Below, piece by piece: positions 1 to 9,694 of a stretch of 64,000 nt of DNA. The notes under the pieces were generated by a model, which was given only the letters and a program-made list of their open reading frames with translations, did not search any database and had not been told where the DNA came from. This DNA comes from Parascedosporium putredinis (Eukaryota > Ascomycota > Sordariomycetes > Microascales > Microascaceae), in NCBI GenBank assembly GCA_949357655.1, contig CASHTG010000011.1, forward strand, positions 806,001 to 870,000, in the 5' to 3' direction. Numbering within the stretch: position 1 is the stretch's first letter; every line of letters begins with the position of its first letter. A program made the translations under genes and the position numbers.

Positions 1-1084
1 CGCAAGGGTCTCCCCAGGCGATACCACATTTCCTTCTTGTTCCTTCCCACCCAAACTGCGCCGCAAAACGCAGGAACCAAGGGGCAAAGGGAAGGGGGTG
101 GGGCAGGGGATGGCATAAAGTTTAGTTTACTGTTTTCTTTGGCTCGTTCCTACCATCCCAAGACCCGCACGCCCCCTAGAGCGCAACTGCTCCCACTCCT
201 TCGCTGTCAGAAGGTCCAGCCAGTGCAATTCCCCCATCAGCAAGCACCAGCAACCCTTCTTTGCTCGTGTGTCATACCAATGTCGAAGAGGCAAGAGCTA
301 GGCCCCGGTAGGGCTCCACACGCCCCTCCCGATTCCTTGCACGCCCCTTCCCAACCCAGACATCCACAAAGAGTAGGTGCTTTCTGAGCTCTGACGTCGA
401 GAGACGAAGGAAAGACCTCTCGGTCTTTTGGAACATTGGGCTCCTGCTCGCGGCCTTCACCCCTCCCCACATGAAGAAATCCAGGATGGACGAGATGAGG
501 AGGATGGATGCGGACCAAGGCGCTTGGCGCTACCAGGGTCCCTTCCGGCTCAACCGTCTGCATCCACTCTCCGCCCATCGTGGTCTAAACCTTAGTCCGA
601 CTTGAATCGTCGGTGGTCCCCTCCCTTTGGGGCTCTCGCCTTCACATTCCATATATCAGATTGGCCAAGCCCACCCTGCCCGGCTCCTCCTTCTCTTCTT
701 CTTTCTTCTCTCTTTCCCGTGGTAATCTACATCACGTACTTTCCGTCAAGTCGTAGGATGCAGTGATTGGCATTTCGTTTCTTTCTTTTTTCACTTTTTG
801 TGTTAGTTCCTTTCTTTTCTTTCCATTCATTTGAACTAACACCACCGGTTGAACCGATTCACTTCATACGCTCCCTCGCCACAGGTATCATCCAGACGAA
901 AACGGGCATACCCGAACAACTCAAGGGAAACCAAACCATTTTAACTTCCTTCTTGGCTTCTTGACTTCTTTTTGTCAAGCCTCTATTCGACAGCTCTGAG
1001 AGCTCGACGATTTCAACACTTTTTCTTTTTCAACCAACCCCAAAATAAAACTCGAATCTGCAGAGCAAGAAAAGCGTAGCAACC
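1..1084. other. intergenic / 5' leader region
   Basis: No supported gene. The last 400 bases before the ATG at 1085 are pyrimidine-rich (CTT/TTTC runs around 690-860 and 965-1035), as in leaders of fungal genes, and probably hold the promoter and 5' UTR of the secreted repeat protein. Small ORFs here look random. Confidence 0.6.
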
Positions 1085-3165
1085 ATGAAGACTTCAGCTC
1101 TCATCCTTTCCCTGCTCGCTTCCACCAGCGCTGTTCAGGCCTTTATGCCTGCCAGCAATGTCGTGGAAGGGCGGGAGGTCATCCCCAAGTTCATCGGCAG
1201 GCGCAATATGAACAACAAGAGCGGTGGCGCGACCAGCGTTGGAGGCTTTAGCGGCGGAAGGGGTGGAGGTCGCGGTGGCAACCGTGGAGGCAACCGTGGT
1301 GGAAACAACGGCCAGGGAAACAATGGTGGACAGGGCGGAGGTCAAGCAGAGGATCCAGCCGCCGAGGACCCCGCCGCCGAGGATCCCGCGACTGAGGATC
1401 CCGCTACTGAGGACCCCGCTACTGAGGACCCCGCTACTGAGGATCCTGCTACTGAGGACCCTGCCACTGAGAATCCCGCTACTGAGGACCCTGCTACAGA
1501 GGATCCTGCTACCGAAGATCCCGCGACTGAGGACCCCCAGCCGAAGAAACCACAGCGGCACAGGCTTCCCAGACTGCCGCTGCGGAAGAGCCCGTGGTGG
1601 TAGAGCCCACTGAAGCCGCCGCCGATTCTACAGCGGCTGCCGAGCCTACCCAGGCGGCCGGTGGTGCTGCTACAGGAAACAATGGCGGCCGCTTCGGCGG
1701 TCGCAACAGGGGCAATGGCCGTGGTGGGAATCGCGGGGGCAACAACAACGCCGGCGGCAATGCCGGTGGTAACGCTGGTGGTAACGCCGGCGGCAATGCT
1801 GGTGGTAACGCCGGTGGTAATGCTGGTGGTAACGCCGGCGGCGATGCCGGAAACAATGCTGGTGGTAACGCCGGTGGCAATGCTGGCGGTAACGCCGGCG
1901 GCGATGCCGGAAACAATGCCGGCGGCGATGCCGGAAACAATGCCGGTGGTAACGCTGGTGGCAATGCTGGGAACAACGGTGGTAACAACGCCGGGAACAA
2001 CGGTGGCAACAACAACGCCGGAAACAACGGTGGTAACAACAACGCCGGAAACAACGGTGGTAACAACAACGCCGGGAACAATGGTGGTAACAACAACGGC
2101 GGTAACAACGGCGGTAACAACGGCGGTAACAACGGTGGCAACAATGGCGGGAACAACAATAACAACGCCGCCAACTGTATCCGGGCTGAAAACATCCAGG
2201 CCAACAGTGGTCGCACTGGTCAGGAGCCTGGTACCGAAGGCATCGGCGCCGGCCAAACCGCCGCCACAACGTAAGTTTCCCTTGGCAGGTTCTGCGCATG
2301 ATTCACAAAGCTAGGCCAGCGCTAACGAGTAACTTTTCCTTTTCAGTGATGACAACAACTTCATCAACTTCTGCACGGGCCAGACTCTCACCAATGGCCA
2401 ACAGAACACGGCCGGATCCTGCAACCCCACGCCCATGGGCCAGATCCCCGCTCGCGATAACATGATTTCCACCATCATCACTTTCCCCCAACCCGGCGAC
2501 ACTGTCCAAGCCGGCACCGACTTCACCGTCACCTTCCGCTCGGACCACCTCCAGGCCGGCGCGTTCACCAACCCGACTGTGACGTACTACTCGTCTCCCC
2601 AGGAGATCGCTGGTAACGGAGACATCATTGGCCACGCCCACATTACCATTCAGGATATTGGCACGCTGCGAAGCACCAACCCCCTGACCCGAGGCAGTTT
2701 GCCTTCTTCAAGGGCGTGAACGACCCCGTCGATAACAACGGCCTACTCTCCGCCGTCGTCCCCGGTGGTCTTCCCGCCGGCGCTTACCGAGCGTGCACCA
2801 TGGTCAGCTCGTCGAACCACCAGCCGGTGCTCATGCCCGTTGCCCAGCGCGGTGCGCAGGACGACTGTGTCAAGTTCGAGGTCACCGAAGGTGGTAACGC
2901 TGGTGGCAATAATGGTGGAAACAACGGTGGTAACAACAACGCCGGAAACAATGGCGGTAACGACAACGCTGGAAACAATGGCGGTAACAATGCCGGGAAC
3001 AACGGTGGCAACAACAACGCCGGAAACAATGGTGGTAATAACAATGCCGGTAACAACGGTGGTAACAATGCAGGAAATAATGGCGGTAACAACAATGCCG
3101 GCAACAACGGTGGTAACAACGGAGGCCGGGGTCGCTTCCGAGGCGGTTTCCGTGGTCGCCAGTGA
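1085..3165 (+). CDS. Secreted Gly/Asn-rich repeat protein with central conserved domain (two frame breaks)
   Basis: I recognise the central module as a recurring domain of fungal secreted proteins with no firm function. The protein starts with a signal peptide (MKTSALILSLLASTSAVQA). It continues with an RGG-like Gly-rich patch, about fifteen EDPAT/EDPAA pentads, a long NAGG/NNGG tract, the conserved module, a second NNAGNNGG tract and an RGRFRGGFRGR end. One intron, 2271-2346, has donor GTAAGT, branch GCTAACG and acceptor TTTCAG. The conserved module (about 2347-2890) has FCTGQTLTNG near its start, HAHITIQDIG in the middle, and SSNHQPVLMPVAQRGAQDDC at its end. The reading frame breaks twice, at five-C runs 1534-1538 and 2680-2684. 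One extra C at each gives a continuous 668-residue protein with consistent intron phase. The low-complexity arms suggest a cell-wall or extracellular role; this is inference. Confidence 0.8.
1350..1540 (+). repeat. 15-bp tandem repeat encoding EDPAT/EDPAA pentads
   Basis: Imperfect 15-bp units of the form GAGGATCCCGCTACT repeat about thirteen to fifteen times and encode Glu-Asp-Pro-Ala-Thr/Ala. Third-position changes between units (GAT/GAC, CCC/CCT) show they are not a recent perfect expansion. Confidence 0.85.
1738..2165 (+). repeat. Gly/Asn-rich coding repeat, first tract
   Basis: Imperfect 12-bp units encoding NAGG, then DAGN variants, change at about 1970 into 15-18-bp units encoding NNAGNNGG. 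The tract belongs to the secreted repeat protein; long antisense ORFs over it are by-products of the repeat. Confidence 0.85.
2890..3125 (+). repeat. Gly/Asn-rich coding repeat, second tract
   Basis: A second run of NNGGNNAGN-type units follows the conserved module of the secreted protein. It resembles the end of the first tract, so the module is flanked by related repeats on both sides. Confidence 0.8.
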
Positions 3166-3857
3166 GCGCAAAAGGGAAGGGAAACCCCGCAGGTCTGACC
3201 TAGACCCACTCCACCGGCAGGAATCTCGGGAGCCAACCCGGATGTCCAAAGCCGCTTGTACATTAAGCCCCATTATTCTTCTTCTTTGCCATTTTTGGAT
3301 GGTTTTTCTCTTTTGTTCTTTTTTTCTTTTATTCTATATATCCTAGTCATATTACTTGGCTAAGTAGGAGACGAAAATCTACACCCTTTCACTGCTATCT
3401 AGCACACACGCGCAGTATATAGTCCCCCATGATTAATGCCATCATGTCAATAAGTGATTTAATCCCCTCACGGTGACTGAGCCCTCAGGCCTTTTAGAAG
3501 CCAGGTCATACCTCACTGGCACGTATTTTTTCGGTCCTTTCATGATAATCATACATTCTTGACTACGTAAACACCAAACTATATAGAGAAGGAAGAAGAA
3601 AGAAGTTGTTGCTCGTTTCGGTCATTCCCGCTTCTGCCCAGAGAGACAGAAAAACGGAAAAGCCCAAGAAAGAGCGGCAAGAGAAAACGGTAAATACATG
3701 TGAAGATTGAAATAAAGATATGTGGCCTTTTCTTTGATAAGGTGAGAAGTTCTTATTACTTCCTATCTCGGCCTAGTTGTAGGCGGAGCAGGGAGGGAGA
3801 GAGATTGGGGGATATTTAGCTCGGACACGACCGTCAGCCAGATGTGCGCCCATCTTT
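3166..3857. other. convergent intergenic region
   Basis: This is the space between two genes that converge. It holds their 3' UTRs, with T-rich stretches near 3270-3345. No ORF here is supported. Confidence 0.6.
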
Positions 3858-5075
3858 TCAAGGTCCGAGCCTCATGCCATCCTCCTCCTCCTCCTCCTCA
3901 CCCTCGATGGGGCCGATAACGATGATCTCGGGATCGTCGACGGGCTCCTCGGGAGTGACCTCACCCTCGACAGGCTCCTCGGGAGTAACCTCGCCCTCGA
4001 CGGGCTCCTCGGGGTGACCTCGCCTTCGACGGGCTCCTCAGGGACGATCTCACCACCCTCAGCGGGCTCCTCGGGAACGACCTCACCGCCCTCGGCAGGC
4101 TCCTCGGGCTCAGCCTCGCACTCCTCGTCCTCCTCGGCGGGAGGGGTCTCGGTGACGGGCTCCTCGGGCTCGGCCTCGCACTCCTCGTCCTCTTCGGCGG
4201 GGAGTCTCGGTGACGGGCTCCTCGGGTTCGGCCTCGCACTCCTCGTCCTCCTCGGCGGGAGGGGTCTCGGGGGCGGGGGTCTCCTCCTCCGGCTCCTCGG
4301 CGGGAAGCTCGGGGATGACCTCGACGGGCTCTTCGCCGGTGGTCTCCTTGGGGACGGGGGCGAAGCTGGCGCAGGCGACGCGGTCGCCGTTGTTGTTGTG
4401 GAGGACGATGGACTTGTCGCCGAAGAAGGCGTCGTTGGCGGGGTTGAGGGAGGTGAAGAGGTCGTGGAAGCTGGGGAAGTAAAAAAAGATGTGTTAGCTA
4501 GTGGTCTTTTTTTTTTTTTTTTACATATATTTTGCACCTCTCTTTTCCCTTGAGGGAAGAATGCAGGGGGATGGGGCATAAGCTTACCTGTACTCGTCGC
4601 TAGTTCCCTCGACGGTGCCGTGCTTTCCGGAGAGATCGCCAACCTCGCAGCTCTCGGGCCAATCGCTCTCGCAGGCGGGTTCCTGAGTCCTGCCGAAGGG
4701 GTCGAGATGGCCGCCGGTGCCGGCGCAGTCGCCGCTGGCGGGGACGGGGAACTCGTGGAGGTGGAACTCTGGGAAAGAAGAGATTTGTGGTTAGCCAAAG
4801 TGGCACGACGCTGGGCTACGTGAAAGTGTTGGAAAAAACTTACTGTAAGGGCCGTCGGCCTCGGAAAGACCGGTCAAGGCGACGTGGAAGGTGACACCGA
4901 TACCGAAGGCGTCGGAGCCGGCGAGGACGCGGCCGGTGATGATACCCTCGAAGTTGGCAATGTACTTGGCTCCAACGGGGCTGTCAGAGACGATGACGGC
5001 GTTGTGCTCGGTGCCGACGGTCTGGGCGAGGGCGCCGGCCGCGGCGAGGATGACGGCGACTTCGAAGTTGCGCAT
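3858..5075 (-). CDS. Secreted Cu-only superoxide dismutase-like protein with acidic repeat tail (frame breaks)
   Basis: Predicted extracellular superoxide dismutase-like protein. A signal peptide (MRNFEVAVILAAAGALAQT) precedes a SOD domain in three exons: 5075-4844, 4768-4588 and 4470-3858. Copper-site elements are visible: FHLHEFPVP (two His), GGHLDP (bridging-type His), GDLSGKHG, and SIVLHNNNGDRVACASF with the last His and the active-site Arg. The His expected just before VGDL in Cu/Zn enzymes is Glu (SCEVGDL), and a His corresponding to the other zinc ligand is not seen. This points to the Cu-only SOD5-like class of fungi. After about residue 190 comes a Glu/Pro-rich tail with three EEDEECEAEPEEP units and then EGGEVVPEEP and VEGEVTPEEP units. 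The frame breaks at G-runs 4199-4202 (two bases short) and 4011-4014 (one short). With three bases restored the protein is 342 residues. No GPI-type hydrophobic end is seen. Confidence 0.78.
3900..4265 (-). repeat. acidic Pro/Glu repeats in the SOD-like tail
   Basis: On the minus strand, three near-identical units of about 60 bases encode PPAEEDEECEAEPEEPVTE. They are followed by shorter 30-bp units encoding AEGG-VPEEP and VEGEVTPEEP. Both frame breaks of the gene lie in this block. Confidence 0.8.
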
Positions 5076-8000
5076 CTTGAAGAGGTCTAGTCCGTTTTTT
5101 TAACTTCTTCTCGTAGATTAAGACTGGGATGATCAGCAAACCCAAAGGGAGAGTAAAAAGAAGAAGAAGAAAAGAAAAACGAGAGGAATGGACCCAAAAG
5201 AATGGCAGAGAAGTAGAAGACCCTGTGACCAACACGTAGCAACAAAAAAGAAGGGACCGAACGAGAAGGGAGGGAGGATGAAGGAAAGGGGGAGAAGATG
5301 GACTTTTAGGGGAGGATAAAAAGCTAGGACTGCTCTCCCTTTGTTACCGACTGCTCTCCACGGAGGAAGATGAATGGGTATGGTGCTAGGATATATACAT
5401 GCAATATATTAGCCCTCTCGGCCCAGGAACCGACAGATATTCGGCTGCGGAGGCGAAGCGTGCGAACAAATGGTGGGGAGGGGGGAGAATGGCCGGCAAG
5501 CAAGGCAGGCGAGCATAGTTACGGCAAGCCCCATAGGTACAGAACGGAGGGGAATCCAAGAGGAACTTTGCGTCCCGATCGTTGGTTATGGTTTTTCTTT
5601 TCTTTTTTTCCTTTTCCGCTTCGCTCGTTCAATTCGCCTTTGTTCTTTCTATTATTCTTCTTTCTTCCGCTTTAAGGGTATCTTTATGCACATGTTTGCT
5701 TACCGCCTGTGTAATTCCGCTCGGGGACAGCCCTTTGTTCTAGTCTCCTCATCTGCCTTCCCTCTTCGTCAACTTGTTTTTTTCCCTTTCTTCTCTTCTA
5801 TGCTTCCGTTCGTTCTTGTTTCTACTTGCGTACTCTATCGTCGGTAATGCGGCAGTACCGCGCGCGCTGGGAGTTCGTCCCGAACATGACGAGATGGGGG
5901 CCAGAGCAGAAACATCACTCCACCACCGCTCGTCTGCTGCCGCCCCTGCACCTGGGGCCTTCAGCTTTCCAAGCAAGTGCTATATATTACGGGCGTTGCC
6001 GCCGCCTGAGGAAATCGAGTGTGGAATTCCGGAAGAGTAATAAATCAGGCAGGACCGATAAGTCAGTCCGGTAGAGGTTTTTTGCTATGCGTGTGAGTAC
6101 TATGCAATCAATTGAAAGATTCATTCCATTCCATTCATAATGCGGAGAGGGGAAACCAAACTTTGGAACCTCCTGGGGCCCTGTAAAAAGAAAGAAAAAT
6201 CTCCAAGACAGACCTGTGGGCTAGCTCTCTCATGGAAGTCTCGGGACCTGATCTTCCACATTGTGGGCCCCCGCCGGTTCGGTTCCGCAATCCCGCATCG
6301 GCCAAGGTCCGTCTCGGCGGATGTTTGTGTGGGGCCAAACCGTCCTTTTTGATGAAGTCGGGCTTATTAATTCTTAGCTTTCACCTGTGTCTTCTTGCAA
6401 ACCTTTCATCGCAATTGATCTTCACGATGTTCGATCTTTTCAATCTTCTTGTCTTTTGCTCCCTCTTGATTTCTTTTTCCCCCAACTTTCATCGCCGTCC
6501 GTCATCTCCATTTTTTCGCGTCCCATGCCAAACAAAGCCTCGTTCCTGTGTGGAGCTTTCTCATCCTTTCAATTCTCGCCCGCCCGCCCCAAAGAGTATA
6601 AAATATATTGGCATTCCCGTTTTGGTGGCAAGGGGCGGGGTCACCGTTCCAGGCGCGCAATGAACCAATGAATTAATTAACACGGGTTTTTACCCACGCC
6701 TTTGGGCTAAATTCTTTTGCAATCTACACCTTTTTGTCGTGCCTTGCTCCCCTCTCTTCTTGATGGGAGCGCCCAGCTTCCCCTTCCTCGCTCCCGTGTC
6801 TCTGTCCCCCTTCCCCCAACAGTACCAAGAGTACCTACCACACTGACCGCTGGGACCAATAATGCCGCCCCGCTGCCAAGTAGGAAAAAGAGAAAAGAGA
6901 ATCTCATGATTGATATTTGCTTGGGAATGAAATTTAAGAGGGGATACGAAGGTTCCGAATTACTCGTTCCGGCTTAACCGGGGAGGCAGAGGACCAGAGA
7001 GTGCCAAGTGCGGAGAAGAATCAAAGATTCATAGATTCTTCAGATGAGTGGTCACTGAAGCATAAGAAATATATGGGGCTTGCAATAAACTCTTTTTGTT
7101 CTTCATCTCCTTCTCCCTTGCTAATCAAGTGAAGCATCTCGGCCCCGAAAAGACACACTATGCTGTCTTACATTTTTGTGCCGCGAAAAGGAGGCAGAGT
7201 AGGGCAAGGAAAGCATGCAATTCTTGGCGACCACAGTCCCATACGGAAGCAATGCCCCTTCGTTCCGTGTGGCCATGGGGCAAGGGGAGGATAATCTTTG
7301 GGATCTGGGTTCCGCCTAGCTCCTGCGTCATAGCTCCCGGCTTTTTTCTTTTTTTTTGGGGGCCTTTCTTTCCATGATCTTCTTTCCATCCTTCTTCCCT
7401 TTTTCTAATCAGGTCGGAAAAGCGCGTGCTAAAAGCCTGCGGGCCCGAGACTTGCAAGCGAGGCTGGGCAGGCCGCCGTGAGTGTGTGGTGTTCATCAAT
7501 CGATGTGATTACAAGAGATTACACGTACATGTAGGTGCGGTGCCCTCATAACCTGTAAATCGTGTCGATCACGTCGAGTAAGCAGCGATAGGCACTTGGC
7601 GTTCAACCCAATGGAAACCGTGTACGCCTTCACATGCACCTCTCGACGGGGAGCAGCAATAGGACTAGCCCAGCGTGACCCGAGGTGAAAGGCATCGCAG
7701 TAAGCCCGCGTTCGAGGAGAGGGTGGACAGGAGCCTATCAAAGTTTTGGTGTCTCTAGTAGCAAGAAACGCCGCGAGTGTAGCCACCACCGTTATAGAGG
7801 TGCGCTTCCAGCCAACTGACCTCGCCGCTCGCGAAATCATTGTTTCATCCTCCCCGAGGAAGTTGCCTTGGAATGGAAAATCTCCTGGTTTTGACTCGGA
7901 TCTTGCTTCATCCCCTTTTGAGCCACCCTCTTCCATATCTTCGAGTAACGCCGCGCCAACCAATGCCACACACCTACCTCGAGGAGGGAGGAAAGACAGA

Positions 8001-8869
8001 ACACCACAACACAAGAGGGACCTCCGCAGACGTACACCTCGCTACGCTACAATCTCATTTCGGCTGCGTCTGCTCGTCAGAGCTCAATACGTTCCGTACC
8101 TGCATGCAACTTATCCAGCATGAACACACGGCCACTTCGTGCGCCCACCTCTGCAATGCCCCGCCGCGAAAAATAAAAGTTCTTTCCTTGCGTAACCGAA
8201 CCTACGCCTACGTACGAACTGCGCTCTCTCTCCGTCTTTCCGGAAGGCTTTCCGATGTAGCAAGGTAAAGGTTGGGTGTATCTGCCGCCAAACCAGGTGG
8301 ATGCCGGGCTCTGAGTTATGCCCTTCACTGGTAGACGCCTCTTCTACACATGGCCTTTGGCGGAATCAACACTCCCCAAGAGAGATAAAGAGATAGACTT
8401 ATATAGAGAAATAATTAGAGGATTCGTCCATATGCTCTCTCCCGGAGACATTAGTAGAAGGATACTCTCTAGTATTGTCCGCGTTTCCTAGACCTCGCCT
8501 GGGATAGTCACTAGCACAAAAGCTATATTAGGAATGTTGTGTTGATGCTGATTTAATCCGAAGATATAATCGAGGAAATAGAGAAAAACGAGTCTCAAAC
8601 TCTCGTTCGGTTGAATAGCCCCTTCAAACGACCTCCTATCCTTCCTCGAACAAATACGCAAGGTAAAATAGCTGGAAGACGTCAACACGAAAGCGCAGTC
8701 TTCTATTTTTATATGAGGCTATCCTTGCTAAGAGAAGATAACGAGAACATGAAACGAACACAAAAATAAAAGGAGATATTGTCCTTCTCCTCCCTCTAGA
8801 TGAGCAACACGCCGCTTCAAACCCTTCCCTCTAGTAATCCACCACGGGGATCAACTCGGCAAAGAGCCC
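5076..8869. other. gene-poor region
   Basis: There is no supportable gene in 3.8 kb. The first 300 bases upstream of the SOD-like gene are purine-rich on the plus strand and likely carry its leader. Several ORFs of 100-172 codons occur (for example 6232-6663 plus and 7496-8014 minus). None has a recognisable domain, a codon pattern like the real genes, or partner exons. Confidence 0.5.
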
Positions 8870-9694
8870 TCATCGCGCCTGCAGTGCCGCCCCCGCCCTC
8901 CTCTTCGCAGCGACCCTCTTCTTCGCTTTCCCCACCCTAAACCCTTCCAGCATCGTCGCCCTCATCGGCTCCGACGCAAACTCCAGCTCCCGTCCCGCCT
9001 GTGTCCTCATGGTCCTCACCTCCGTCTCCGTGACCCACAGGTACGCCTGGTGCTCCTCCGGGTCGAGCGTCACGCGCGCGTAGTCCTCCACCTCGACCAT
9101 GAATGCGATCCGGCACCAGAGCGTGTTTTCCTCGGGCCTGCCGCCGCCAAACGCCTGGCCCGCGCGGGGTCGTACTTGGCTCCCTCGGTATCCACGTCCA
9201 CGAGCGGTTCCTCGTCCTTGTCTTCGTCGCCCCCGGGCAAGGAGGCTCCGTTAGCAACAGAGTTGGTCGCAGTAGCAGTAGCAGTAGCAGCAGCAGAAGA
9301 AGTACGAGGAGAAGGATGGGGAGGAGCAGACGGGACGGCAATCCCTAAAACGTCGGAGCGGCGCAGGGCGCGCGGTCCTACGGCGCATTTCACCGACGTC
9401 AACCGCAGTCCAGACTCCTCTAGGAGTTCCTCGCCGCCCCTCGAGCACGCTCTCGTGGGGGTCCACGGTCCCGCCTGGCAGCTCCCACATGTGCGCGCCA
9501 TAGTCGGTCGCGCTGCGCTGGACGATGAGCAGGCGGCCCTCGTTGGGCTCAAACACGAGTGAGCTCGCAATGTAGTGGGTAAAGGGGAGTGAGATGAAGG
9601 GGTGCTCCTTGGAGCGGAACACTGGGAGGGGTTCGGTGAAGGGCAGCAAGTCTGCAGGTATGGAAAAGGGAAGGCTGGAGGTATCATTAGCCAT
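8870..9694 (-). CDS. Nudix hydrolase (frame breaks inside the Nudix box and downstream)
   Basis: Predicted Nudix pyrophosphohydrolase of unknown substrate, intronless. The N-terminal half reads to MWELPGGTVDPHESVLEG and then loses frame. In the next frame the protein continues ELLEESGLRLTSV. Adding one G to each of two G-runs (plus-strand C-runs 9437-9440 and 9429-9430) gives exactly the family signature GX5EX7REUXEEXGU, as GTVDPHESVLEGAARELLEE plus SGL. A second break at 9147-9151 (one base) joins the middle to FMVEVEDYARVTLDPEEHQAYLWV, the usual C-terminal part of fungal members. With three bases restored it has 275 residues. About 60 Ala/Thr/Ser/Asp-rich residues between the Nudix helix and the C-terminal half are an unusual insertion. 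The ATG at 9694 was chosen because it opens the conserved N-terminus. Confidence 0.82.

Noticed and set aside
1342..2299. Long antisense ORFs (up to about 300 codons) over the secreted repeat gene
   Set aside because: They are by-products of the GC-rich tandem repeats, give monotonous Val/Ala/Leu/Pro translations and have no start context or domain.
7496..8123. Overlapping ORFs of 125-172 codons on both strands
   Set aside because: No domain, no splice partners, and composition like random sequence; overlapping on opposite strands.
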